Shown: piece after piece, positions 1-9,255 of the stretch
Layout: each line of letters begins with the position of its first letter
How positions within the stretch are numbered: position 1 is the first letter of the stretch
Assembly: GCA_028565635.1 (NCBI GenBank)
Contig: JAOXYB010043971.1
Span: forward strand, 1 to 12,579
Reading direction: 5' to 3'
DNA: 12,579 bases
Source: Phoronis ovalis
Lineage: Eukaryota > Phoronida > Phoronidae
The notes under the pieces: generated by a model
Database searches by the model: none
Told to the model about the DNA's origin: nothing
Seen by the model: only the letters and a program-made list of their open reading frames with translations
Position numbers and translations under genes: made by a program

Positions 1-1099
1 ATTTTTATTGAAATTCTATATATTAAAGCCAAACATAATTAATGTAATGGAACACTAGTCACATTTTACGATCCTTAGATTTAGATTTGAAATATTAAAG
101 TAGATAATTAGATGATATTAGATTGGAAATTAAAGGGTATAGCATAACTAAAATTCAATTTACCTGTTAGCTAAGGCTTTTCATCAAATTTTTTGCAAAA
201 AAAAATGGTATCCCATTGGTAGGTAACTCGGCAACTCAAGGTTAAACTCCTGGCATGTATCCATTCAGGTATTTAACCTTGTGTTTGATATGACACTATT
301 TGTATTATTGGATGTTATTAAACTTTGGTTCTGTTAACACAGTTTAATATACCCCATAAATCAATCAGTGTTCTCAAAAAACCTTTAATAAAATCATCTT
401 ATTTCATTCTCTTCCTTATTTTCTACTTTGTACTATGTCACCAATCTGAAGGTGCAACTAGGGCATGACATTTTACTGACCTGGCCATTCTCTAGTTACT
501 TTTATGTTTACAAGGACTGTGAAGGCATAGTACATTTTATGAACTGTTCACCTTGTAGTACTACTTACTTGATTGAATGATATGCTGTCCCAGCTACACA
601 AGTAGGATCTATAATAATAGAAGGGTTTTTTCCTGTTATGCATGATACAGCAGTTTTCATCTTGCAGCTAATATTAATAAAATTAATATCAAATCAGAAT
701 TTTTTTTAATGACTTGTTATAACATTATAGATTGATTAACTTTAAAAAGAATGTTAATTCTGGCTCCTGAGAAGTAACCTGTATGTATGAATCGTTGCTG
801 CATTGTACCCTTGACATTTCAATAATCAATTCATATTTGCATTCATAGTATTGATCACAGTGTAAAAAAGCAGTATTGGCACAATGCCTTGCATGCAGTC
901 ATCAGCTGATTGTGCTGTGCACCATGATGCATTTTATTAATACCCTATCTTAATAGATGCTATGATGAAGCAGTATCACACATTTGCTAGTTGTATTTAC
1001 ATAATTTATTGGGTTGGCCTGTTATTTTTAATGCCTGATTTAATCACTATTATAAGACATTTCAGCACAATTGCTTCAAAATCATAATACACCCTTCAT

Positions 1100-1160
1100 C
1101 ACCCTAGAGATACTTACCTTAAGCTGTGACACCCTAGAGATACTAAACCTTAAGCCTCCA
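1100..1160. repeat. Tandem dimer, ~30 bp unit
   Basis: Two adjacent units begin with CACCCTAGAGATACT at 1100 and 1130. Both continue to a shared CCTTAAGC and differ at a few positions near their ends. A shorter CACCCTTCAT resemblance lies just upstream at 1090. It is a local minisatellite-like duplication in non-coding DNA, with no sign of function. Confidence 0.8.
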
Positions 1161-1670
1161 CACCTCCTGACACAGTTGAAGCAGTAATTTCTGTCACAGG
1201 ATGTATAACTTTTCTGGATACAATGTTATCATTGAAATCTTCTTATAATATTTAATTCAAGTAAATTAGTTTTAAAAAATGTGAATGCAATTTAATTTGC
1301 ATTTGAATTTACAAAACTTATTAGTACTCCAAAAGAAAAAATTGTGAATATTTGCATGTAAACAAAAACTCCAAGCAGTGTTTGTTGCATTGATAACTCA
1401 CCTTTTTGATGGCAGTTACACCTGTTTAAAGCTAAGGGAAAAGAAGCATGTACCCTAAATAATTATGTTTTGTTTAAATTTTCAAAATACAATATCCGCC
1501 TGGAAAAACAAAAGCTATACTTTTATTTGACCTGTCAATCCAGTTTAGGTCTTCTTTATGCCATGCCACCAATTACACATAGATACTTTATTTGACATTA
1601 AAAGGGCAAAAAGTTAAGTAGAATTTTTACACTAAAAAGATGGTGTAACCATATCCCTATCACCGGAAAA

Positions 1671-1775
1671 GGGTTTGGATTTGTAATTAAAGGTAAAATA
1701 AGTTGGTGCACATCATTGTCACATATATGGTGACATTGATGTCTGTAAATAATTTATATGCAAATCCAAACACCT
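1671..1775. repeat. Nested foldback repeat, ~100 bp
   Basis: An outer perfect 11 bp inverted repeat pairs GTTTGGATTTG (1673-1683) with CAAATCCAAAC (1761-1771). Inside it, CATCATTGTCAC (1711-1722) pairs with GTGACATTGATG (1730-1741) with one mismatch, around a 7-base loop. Two nested arms in the same ~100 bp suggest a foldback or miniature transposon remnant. The segments between inner and outer arms pair poorly, so it is a decayed structure at best. No target-site duplication was identified. Confidence 0.55.
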
Positions 1776-2420
1776 GGGGCCTCCGTGTAATGGTACAGAC
1801 AAGGTGTTTTGAAATGTAACAAAGAGTCTTCACAGTAAAATGCATGGTGCTAATCACGTCTGCTTTGTAAGTAGGCTTTATGCTAAAGCAAGTATTATTT
1901 CCAATAAATCATTTATTATCAGTTGTTAGTATGTACATCTTAGTGTAAACTTCTACTAGTAACAGTTTAGCAACAAATCCTGGTGAAGTAGCAGGACAAG
2001 TTCCTTTGTTAGTGTGTCATTGCTACCTGCAATGCTCGAATCCAGATTCTGGCAAAATGTTTAATAGGTTGTACTTCAGTAACATACAGTGAGATAAGTA
2101 GCTAGTGAAAACAGCACACTGACAGGGAAACATAAGTAAAGTAAATCCTAGAAGTGGTAATCAGCTAATTTGTGTTGTCCTCTAACAAGGACCTTGGAGT
2201 ATTTAACAGAAAGTGGGTGTTTATTTTCAGCTTTGCTGGGGTTGTTTATTAAATTTAAAATGTGGGCCAAAATATTGGGAAGGCAATTATTTTGAAAAAT
2301 ACGGTATCTGTGTAAATTTTTCATTGTCTATGTGGCTAATCCATTAGACCTATAAATTATAAATTAACTATTGAGTGTTAACAAGGGAATATAACCTCAG
2401 ATTCACCTATTCTAGCTGTT

Positions 2421-2444
2421 AAAATGATTTACGAAAATCATTTT
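2421..2444. repeat. Perfect 10 bp hairpin
   Basis: AAAATGATTT (2421-2430) is followed by the loop ACGA and the exact reverse complement AAATCATTTT (2435-2444). It is AT-rich, and no run of T follows that would suggest a Pol III terminator. I see no associated gene. Confidence 0.6.
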
Positions 2445-2777
2445 CACATTATAGGAAGTGAATTTGTGCCTGCATTTTAATTTTTATCCTTTACTAACCC
2501 CGAAAATGCTTGTTGTATCAGGTAAAAAATAGGGTCAATGTCCGTACAATAATACATTGCATATTTTATTTTTTGGTTGAATGTCTTTGTATTAAGTAAG
2601 AGAACTGAATAATTTGTTTTTCTGTGATATAATTTTTTTTTTTTCGTAATGAAATAAAGTAATCAAAAAAGACATTTATAGCTTAATTTAATAAGCACAC
2701 AAAAACCTAATTATTCTTATCCCATGTCCCTGTTTTATTTCTGATGGTACCACATACATTTTGGTTATATGATACCA

Positions 2778-2806
2778 CTTTGTACCTGGTCTGTGATGGT
2801 ACAAAG
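2778..2806. repeat. Perfect 9 bp hairpin
   Basis: CTTTGTACC (2778-2786) and GGTACAAAG (2798-2806) form a perfect inverted repeat around an 11-base loop. A related TGATGGTACC lies upstream at about 2742-2751. Function unknown. Confidence 0.55.
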
Positions 2807-2940
2807 CTTTATTGTGACATAACATTTCAATATGTTAATATTTTGCAAAGCTGAGTGACATTAAAATATATAAAGTATCCATGAATACAATAATGTTCAC
2901 AACTTATACAATTTGAGAAGGAATTTTAATATGTGGCCGA

Positions 2941-3228
2941 GAGCTATATAATATCAATTTGTATCATCAGTATTTTCTGTGACTGTTTTAATATTTGCAA
3001 AACCATGTCTAGACAGTAAGACCCCTATAATGTAAGTTCAATTATCTAGCAGCTGCAGGACACTGGAAAGTGAAGGTGAAAAAAACATGAAAACCACTAC
3101 AACCAAACAAAAAATGTCATAGATTATTTGCTCAAAGTTTATAGTGTATTAATCTTTTACTTCATTTAGAAGTTACAAATTTTTAAAAGTGTAAATAAAG
3201 GTCAGAATTTCCCCGTTTTTTCTGACAC
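2941..3228 (+). repeat. Dispersed ~285 bp repeat, copy 1 (forward)
   Basis: This segment matches the reverse complement of 7270-7551 over nearly its whole length, at roughly 90 percent identity by eye. The differences are mainly single bases, a 3-base gap and a ~9-base gap. Landmarks shared by both copies include the palindrome TGTCTAGACA (3006-3015), CAGGACACTGGAAAGTGAAG (3056-3075), and a terminal hairpin of GTCAGAA and TTCTGAC around a CCCCG-containing loop (about 3201-3226). It has no coding potential I recognise, so it is best described as a short non-autonomous repeat family. This copy ends about 93 bases upstream of exon A. Whether the family is a SINE, a MITE or an unclassified repeat cannot be told from two copies. 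Confidence 0.9.
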
Positions 3229-3320
3229 CATATTTTCATGAACTCTGAAGCAGTCTTCTGACTGTACATGGTTCTCTAAATAGTTGAATCATTTAAGCTA
3301 AAGCTTATGTTTAATTTTAG

Positions 3321-4232
3321 ATGAAAGTCACCAAAAATGTGAACTGGGTGCTAACTGGATACACGGAATTGAACGCAATCCTATTTACCAAATAGCTGAC
3401 AAAAATAACCTATTAGAACTACGCAATAGAGACAAAGGTTTACGACATCAAGAATACTTCTACACAGAAAAGGGTGAGAGAGTAGATAAAAAGCTTGTTA
3501 AAGCCACTGATTGGACTTATGGTATGTTGATGCAGCAGAGCGAGGAATTTTATCAGATGAATGTCCCGACACCTGAAGAAAACGATAGCGTTGGTGCTTT
3601 TCTTGAAAGGGGATTCGAACAAAAGTTGGATCGTTACTCTGGTGCTGAAAGGCAACATAGAGAATTGGTCTTTCAGCAACGTCTTGCTCAAGAGGCAATA
3701 AATAGTGGAAGCTATGATTTCATGCATGATGTATCCTTATCAGAGATTGGTTCTTATGAAGAGCTGCCAGGTGTCCATTATATAATACCTCCAGGGTTTG
3801 AAACAGTCTTAGACTTGTTAAAAAAGAATATTCCCTCAGAAGATGTTTTGGTTAATCACTCTGTTAAAGCAATTAGTTATGACTGTCCAAATGGAAGAAC
3901 AGATAGAAAACGGGTCTGTGTCGAATGTGAAAATGGACAAAAATTCTATGCAGATCATGTGATAGTCACAATTTCTTTGGGTTGTTTGAAAAACTGTGGT
4001 AATCGGTTTTTTAGTCCACCTTTACCGGCAGCAAAGCAAGATGCCATACACCATCTAGAAATTGGAATTGTTGATAAGGTTATACTGGAATTTGACGAGC
4101 CTGTTGTCAATGAAGATATGAGAAGTTTAACGATGTTGAGAGATTACAATACCATACAGCAAGAAGACATCAAAGATTCATGGCAAAAGAAAATTCATTC
4201 GTGGGATATAATCGATAGTCAGATAATGATTG
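3321..4232 (+). CDS. PAOX: Polyamine oxidase (PAOX/SMOX-like), central exon A
   Basis: This exon encodes the central part of an FAD-dependent amine oxidase of the N1-acetylpolyamine/spermine oxidase family. These enzymes oxidise (acetyl)polyamines to smaller polyamines, an aldehyde and hydrogen peroxide. The first full codon is at 3323, and 303 full codons follow. ELGANWIHG is at residues 7-15; its histidine (codon 3362-3364) matches the catalytic-pocket histidine of spermine oxidase. VSLSEIG is at 137-143, ELPG at 147-150, IPPGF at 155-159, DHVIVTISLG at 211-220 and FFSPPLPAAK at 229-238. DKVILEFDEP is at 251-260; its lysine (codon 4076-4078) matches the flavin-facing lysine of the family. 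The methionine at 3524 is internal and is not the start, because the family motif lies upstream in the same frame. The acceptor is TTTTAG and the donor is TG|GTAAGT. Both introns are phase 1. Retaining the next intron would add about 34 codons before a stop at 4334. PAOX versus SMOX is not settled; FFSPPLPAAK and the exon B sequence lean towards PAOX. Confidence 0.94.
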
Positions 4233-4422
4233 GTAAGTCCATTCATAAATTAACCAGCGTTCTTCATGAATGGTCATTTACAAATATATACATCAGTAAG
4301 CCAAAGCCGGTGATTGCATATATATATACTAGGTAAAAATACATGGAAATGTGAACAATTTGTTCATGGTTTATATATATTAGAAATTATGCTGGCTACT
4401 GGCCATGATATAATAATACACC

Positions 4423-4941
4423 CAATATGAAAATGGGTACGCATGTTCCAACAAAATTTTGCGTGAAAAGGTATGTTTTTCGAACCACCGGTGCGTTACG
4501 TGCTTAGGGTCTGTTTTTTGGCTAAAATCACAAAAAGGGGTGTTTTTTTGGAGGTGTGACACTTCCTAAGGGGTGTTGTTTGGAAGTTTCACTTCGTTCG
4601 GGTAATCGTTAAAATTTCACTTCGTTAGGGTGTGCAAACACGGTCAAGAAAACTTAATATGTTTACCAGAATGTGTACTCCCCGTCATATGAAAGTTGCT
4701 TCCTGAATTGATGCTATTTTGAGAATGAACTTTTAAAACACGGTATACGATTGGTCAGGTCAGGGTTCAGGTATCACGTGATCCACTTCCTTAGGGGTGT
4801 ATTTTAAAAAAACCCACTTCCTTAGGGGTGTATTTTTTTTTAAAAATCACTTCCTTAGGGGTGTATTTTTTGCAGAATTTAACTTCGTTAGGGGCTTTTT
4901 TGAAAAGTCATGTTGAAACATGGGTACCCACTTTCATATTG
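4423..4941. mobile_element. Non-autonomous DNA transposon-like element with tandem-repeat core
   Basis: The ends form 31 bp terminal inverted repeats: 4423-4453 starts CAATATGAAA, and the reverse complement of 4911-4941 matches it with 3 mismatches. The trinucleotide ACC lies immediately outside both ends (4420-4422 and 4942-4944), a possible 3 bp target-site duplication that is too short to be proof. The interior has no transposase frame and is dominated by ~31 bp tandem units. The element is visibly richer in CpG than the intron around it. A ~520 bp TIR element with a minisatellite core resembles MITE-type elements described in several invertebrates, but I cannot assign a superfamily. A C run at 4945-4954 directly follows the right end and may be part of the element or of the insertion site. 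Confidence 0.7.
4498..4910 (+). repeat. Minisatellite core, ~31 bp units in two clusters
   Basis: Units resembling CACTTCCTTAGGGGTGTATTT followed by a variable T/A-rich tail recur at 4498 (degenerate), 4529, 4560, 4590 and 4618, then at 4784, 4815, 4848 and 4881. Spacing is 28-33 bases. The second cluster is more uniform than the first. About 135 bases of non-repeat sequence (4650-4783) separate them, including CACGTG at 4776-4781. Both clusters are in the same orientation, so the array is not itself part of the terminal inverted repeats. Length variation in the T-rich tail suggests slippage. Confidence 0.88.
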
Positions 4942-6585
4942 ACCGCCCCCCCCCCTCCCGGGAGTGGGTTATTAGTATTCCATAATATTCCTGGTTTTGT
5001 CTTAATTATTCTTTTCAGGCATTAAATAAAAATAATATAATATTGCTGTTGCATGGGATAGCTCCTTAAAAGATTGCATCTTATGATATTATCTACAGCT
5101 ATGTATGTGATACATGGAATGTGTTCCATAATTAAAAGTTTTTGCAGCTGTCCCATATATAGTCTTGCGTGTCATCTGATATTTTGATGAGGCTTGGATG
5201 GAACCATACTTGTTTCAAGTTGATGCTAAAGGATTATTGACCTTTGCTTACAGTCTTTTATAGTGTATTCCTTCAGTTTGGAACCTTCATGCAAAGATTA
5301 ATGCTATCTAAGCTGAAATCTTTGCAAATGGAAAACAGAGGAAATGAATTCCAAGGGATTCTGACTACAAATATAAATGACTACAATAAACAAATTCAGT
5401 AGACAATGTCAATAATATGTATGTACCAGGTGTCTTGACTTTTTGTGTACTTAAATACACATGTTTATATCCGTTTCTATAGACAACTTAGGGGCATATA
5501 TTGTAGAGCAGATGGGCGTAAAATTGCTATTTACATAAGTCAGGAACTTCTCTAGTTTTTTGAAACACAGTTAAAATATAACACACTTTAGTATAGGTAA
5601 CCAACAATTTTTTCAAAATTCAGTTTGAACCAGCTATTATTATCTTAATTTCTAATTACTGATTTTGCAATTATAATTTTACTTTATGTACGTTTAGAAA
5701 ATTTAGAAGATTTCCACTGCGTTGCTTGTGCGGTCATCGCCCTGCAATAGAGTTCAGTATCATAGAAATGTGATAATATACTTCATGTCATACTATACTT
5801 GTCTCTCTTTCATTCCATTAATTGAAATTGAAAAGCTAATCATCTTTCTGTACTATTGATACTTTAGTAAATTGCATAACCTCAAGGGGGGGGGGGATGT
5901 TACTATAACACAAATAAATAATATAGGTGAATAATGATAAATAAACAAAAGTAAAATGTTACATACTTTTTAAATTAGACATGTATTTTTCATTTTTTGT
6001 TCTGTAATTCTTGTTTTGACTGACAAGTAGCATACTTTTATATATTTGTCCACACTAAACAGCCTGTAACCATGCTAAGTAAGTTAAGTTCTTGAGCATA
6101 ATATTTTAGAAGCAGAGATACAAAGTAGTGAGTATGCTCTTTTGCATTCCAAAATTTTGAAAAAATGCCAAAATGTGTATTACACAAAAACAATCCAATT
6201 CCGGTGTATCATGGTTAAATAAAGTGCTTGCATAAAATAATAAATGGATAAGAAATGACGTATTTTACTTTCTTGGGAGTTGTTACTGACTAGTGGTATC
6301 ATTGCTAGTACAAGGTGTGCCATGGTATTATAATAAATTTTATGTGGGAGATGATAAGAGACATTTATAACTTAATAATTATCAAAACACAACAATTTTA
6401 TTCATGCGCTCGCTAAAATTTAAATTTAAATAATATGTCAAATATGTTGAAAAGCTATATTTCATAAAAACATTGGGATCTGTATTTAATATTGCTGTAT
6501 GTAGCATATGGGAAGTGGGTGAACAAACTGGTTTAAGATTAGCATTGAAGGGTTTTACTTATGTAACATATCTAGATTTAAAATT

Positions 6586-6711
6586 GTAATAAAGAAAGGT
6601 TATGAATTACTGGTCATTGACATTAATTGAAATTTACAATAAGGAAAGGTTATGTCTTGTTGGACATTGACATCCAGTAATTGCATGAAATGTAGTAATT
6701 GCATGAAATGT
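6586..6711. repeat. Two short tandem duplications (50 bp and 18 bp)
   Basis: A diverged 50 bp dimer carries AAAGGTTATG and CATTGACAT at matching positions (AAAGGT at 6595-6600 and 6645-6650). It runs into an exact 18 bp dimer, AGTAATTGCATGAAATGT, at 6676-6693 and 6694-6711. Both lie in intronic DNA and look like independent local duplications of different ages. Confidence 0.8.
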
Positions 6712-7269
6712 ACATGTGTGAAGGTTTTTCTGTAATCTTGGTCAAGTAGTGACAAAGAATTGTATGCTTTCTATTCTTAGTCACTAAGTGATTGATTTGC
6801 TAGGAGATGATGAATGAATGACTGTGAACAACATAGAATAAGACAACATTTTATATAGGTATTTTGTTGGGTGCTAGTGTATTTGTGTGGGTATCTGTGG
6901 TATAGGGTACTATTTGATGTGATTTATTTTTTAAACAAACCTGTGATGACTGTAGAAAAATATATTACTGGTGCAACTTTGTTCTCTTTTCAAGTCCTTC
7001 CATCAGTTTATTTATTTATGCTTGTAACCAAAATTACATATTCTGAATATATTGTATGTGCTGTCTTCATGCTATTTAGTATATATACCATAATATAAAG
7101 TTTATAATATATAACTATAGTATAGATGATTAACCAGTATGTTTGTGAATGAAACTGTGGGTTATGAATATGTAAGCAGGTAATATTGATAAACTTTTTG
7201 AAAATTGTGAAACTAAGTATTTCTGAATATGTTGCCTTGATCAAAAATGTATGTTTTTCATAGTTGATG

Positions 7270-7551
7270 TGTCAGAAAAACGGGGAAATTCTGACCTTTA
7301 TATTATACTTTTAAAAATGTGTAACTCCTAAAGGTTAATACACTCCTATACACTCTGAGCAAATAATGTATGACATTTTTTGTTTGGTGGTAGTGGTTTT
7401 AATATTTTTTTCACCTTCACTTTCCAGTGTCCTGCAGTTGCTAGATAATTGAACTTACTTTATAGGGGTCTTACTGTCTAGACATGGTTTTGCAAATATT
7501 AAACTAGTCACAGAAAATATTGAGGAGACAATTTGATATTATATATAACTC
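7270..7551 (-). repeat. Dispersed ~285 bp repeat, copy 2 (inverted)
   Basis: This is the reverse complement partner of 2941-3228. The palindrome TGTCTAGACA is at 7475-7484 and the terminal hairpin (GTCAGAA / TTCTGAC) is at about 7271-7295. It lies in the intron after exon A, about 3.0 kb downstream of the donor, while copy 1 lies in the intron before it. Together they bracket exon A in head-to-head orientation. The two copies differ by scattered substitutions and small indels, which fits separate insertions of one repeat family or an old inverted duplication. No coding frame of note. Confidence 0.9.
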
Positions 7552-8490
7552 ATTATTCTAGCACAATAACATTAAATGTATCTGGGAATCTCTGTCTTTT
7601 ATTAAAAACCTATCTAAATAATCATTCTCCTATAACTTTTGAACTTAAGGAATTGTTTCTTTCAGAAATATCTTCAGACTGGACTCATTTTTTTAAGCTA
7701 TGCTTTTTATTACGAAATATATCGATGTCATTAAAATTTGCATAGAGAACCCCCCAACCTATGTATAATTATGAACGTACGCAAATGTATTTCTTTCAGC
7801 ATTGCACTAGATGACACTTCCTTTCATAGGATAAAACATGTAATCTTCCATGAATTCAATAAATGGTTAATAACAGAGATAGTTATAAAAAATGCATATG
7901 TCAAAGTGCCTGCGGCGCAACTGTCTATTTTTAATACATATGGTTTAACTACGTAAATATAAAATTAGAATGAACTTGAAGTAATTGACATAAGATTACT
8001 TAGTAATACGTGAATAACTGAATGTGTGTATATTGATTTTCATTTCCCCGGGATTAATTAGTGAACAAGTAGTTATGTTCCTATCAAATACGGGCAGTTA
8101 CAGAAAAATATCTAACTGGGTTGTAGATTTCAAAATAAAAGTGTCCTCTACTTGAATTGATTCAGTTCTTTCAGCGCTGTGTCTGTGATGGAAATGCAGA
8201 AATAATGGTGTTTCGTAATTACTTTGCGCTAATGCAAACTACGTATATGTTTTTAACGACTCACCATATTCAACATATCTTGTCTAACGCTGTTATGCTA
8301 TTGTCTGGAATAATAATAATAAAGACTCAGCCAGAGTTGCTAATTATCTTCAAGGTAATTACTAGTTTGGAGCATGTTTATTTGCACCACGTTTTAATGA
8401 ATGTATGTAGACATTTTTAAGTGGGCTAATGAAACCGAAGCGAATGTACAGTGATACCAGTGACGGTATTTGCGTAATGTCAGTGCCAGT

Positions 8491-8526
8491 ACACCAGCAG
8501 AGTGACTATCTGTGTACTGCTGGTGT
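8491..8526. repeat. Perfect 10 bp hairpin, 16-base loop
   Basis: ACACCAGCAG (8491-8500) pairs exactly with CTGCTGGTGT (8517-8526), and two wobble pairs can extend it outward. It is GC-richer than its surroundings. No known RNA family is recognised and no downstream gene depends on it. Confidence 0.6.
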
Positions 8527-9125
8527 GTTACTATAATTACTGATGGTTTTTCTTGAGAATAACCCATTTATCACAAGCATAAACCAGTATATACTTAACT
8601 TGTGAAGCGTAATTGATGCAATTTATTGCCTCACAGATCTATATATTACAGTAAATGCCAAAGGGTAAAAAAAGCTCCTTCATAGAATTATATCCAGACA
8701 TCGCTTCTTTATAAGAAAATTGTTTTGGGAGGTGTTCTAACTAAGGCAGGACCCAGTTTTCTTATACTATATATACTAAGTGTGGCATACTATTCGCCAT
8801 GCCTATTACCCATATACACTCCTGTCGTTGAAAGTACTACATATAAGTTGCTGACCACTGCCTCGTGAAGTATAACATAGCCATTTGGGACTATAATATT
8901 ATAACTAAGTTAGTTGTAATAATTCCAGATAGCATACAGCTCTATAAGTTATAACAACATTTTCAGGTTTCTGCTTGTAACTATTTTTTACAGTTTGTGC
9001 CATGATAATATTATATGTACGTGTATGACCGCATAAATGTTATAGAATGCTTCCTAGCAATGTATGCTTTCCACTACCTGTAAAGTAGGTAATGATAGAA
9101 AATTACAATTTCACCTTTATTTTAG

Positions 9126-9255
9126 GTTGGATTGTTGGACATGAAGCGAAATACATGGAGTCCTTGACAGAAGAAGAAGTAGGTGCAGCCTGTGTTGGTG
9201 AACTCCGTAAATTCCTTGGAAAATCCAACATTCCTATGCCAAAGAAGGTTATCAG
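9126..9255 (+). CDS. PAOX: Polyamine oxidase (PAOX/SMOX-like), exon B
   Basis: This 130-base exon continues the flavin amine oxidase frame of exon A: two bases complete the split glycine codon, then 42 full codons follow, and the last two bases (AG) begin an arginine or serine codon, so the next intron is phase 2. The peptide starts GWIVGHEAKYMESLTEEEV and ends with NIPMPKKVI. This is the part of the substrate domain where animal PAOX and SMOX have a G-W/F-x-x-G-x-E-A segment, an acidic E-E-V helix and a proline-containing P-x-P stretch before the R-S-x-W strand. The acceptor is CCTTTATTTTAG and the donor AG|GTAGGT. The downstream exon with R-G-S-Y-S-Y and the C-terminal FAD-binding F-A-G-E motif was not found in the remaining 3.3 kb. 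The E-A-x-x-M-E-x-L wording is closer to PAOX than to SMOX as I remember them. Confidence 0.93.

Larger units (their letters stand above)
1..3320 (+). other. Upstream intron (partial), no exon recognised
   Basis: This AT-rich non-coding stretch ends in the splice acceptor TTTAATTTTAG at 3310-3320, directly before exon A. The codon at the junction is split after its first base, so the intron is phase 1. I searched it by eye for an upstream polyamine oxidase exon carrying the GxGxxG dinucleotide-binding loop or the following GGR motif and found neither, and no long open frame is present. It holds a 30 bp tandem dimer, a nested foldback near 1671-1775, two small perfect hairpins and one copy of a ~285 bp dispersed repeat, listed separately. 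That the whole stretch is a single intron is inferred; its left part could be intergenic or contain a short exon I missed. Confidence 0.6.
4233..9125 (+). other. Intron between exons A and B
   Basis: This phase 1 intron of 4893 bases starts with the strong donor GTAAGT and ends with the pyrimidine-rich acceptor ACCTTTATTTTAG. Joining its ends restores a glycine codon (G|GT) and gives ..IGWIVG.., which matches the family without a gap, so no exon is missing between A and B. The intron contains a TIR-bounded element (4423-4941), a 12-base G run at about 5886-5897, tandem dimers at 6586-6711, the inverted second copy of the ~285 bp repeat (7270-7551) and a hairpin at 8491-8526. Open frames inside it are AT-rich and match no family I know. 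Confidence 0.9.

Noticed and set aside
1776-1800. tRNA-like A box (CCTCCGTGTAATGG) suggesting a SINE head or tRNA
   Set aside because: No B box at the right distance and no cloverleaf; the resemblance is to a few bases only.
3524-3526. ATG as the start of a separate 270-codon gene ending at 4336
   Set aside because: The frame is open and homologous upstream to 3321, and the 3' end reads through a canonical GTAAGT donor into the intron, so both apparent ends are artefacts.
3440-3727. Minus-strand open frames over exon A (3440-3727 and 3498-3698)
   Set aside because: They lie antisense to strongly supported polyamine oxidase coding sequence and show no domain of their own.
4784-4900. TTAGGG within each minisatellite unit, read as interstitial telomere sequence
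   Set aside because: The hexamer occurs once per ~31 bp unit and not as a continuous TTAGGG array.
4498-4910. Regularly spaced repeats as a CRISPR array
   Set aside because: Units are near-contiguous with short T-rich tails rather than unique spacers, and the locus is in an animal intron.
5886-5897. G homopolymer run
   Set aside because: A simple homopolymer, as with the C run at 4945; likely slippage and error-prone in sequencing.
6871-7098. 75-codon hydrophobic open frame
   Set aside because: Hydrophobic residues are expected from T-rich intronic DNA; no homology is recognised and no splice or promoter context supports it.
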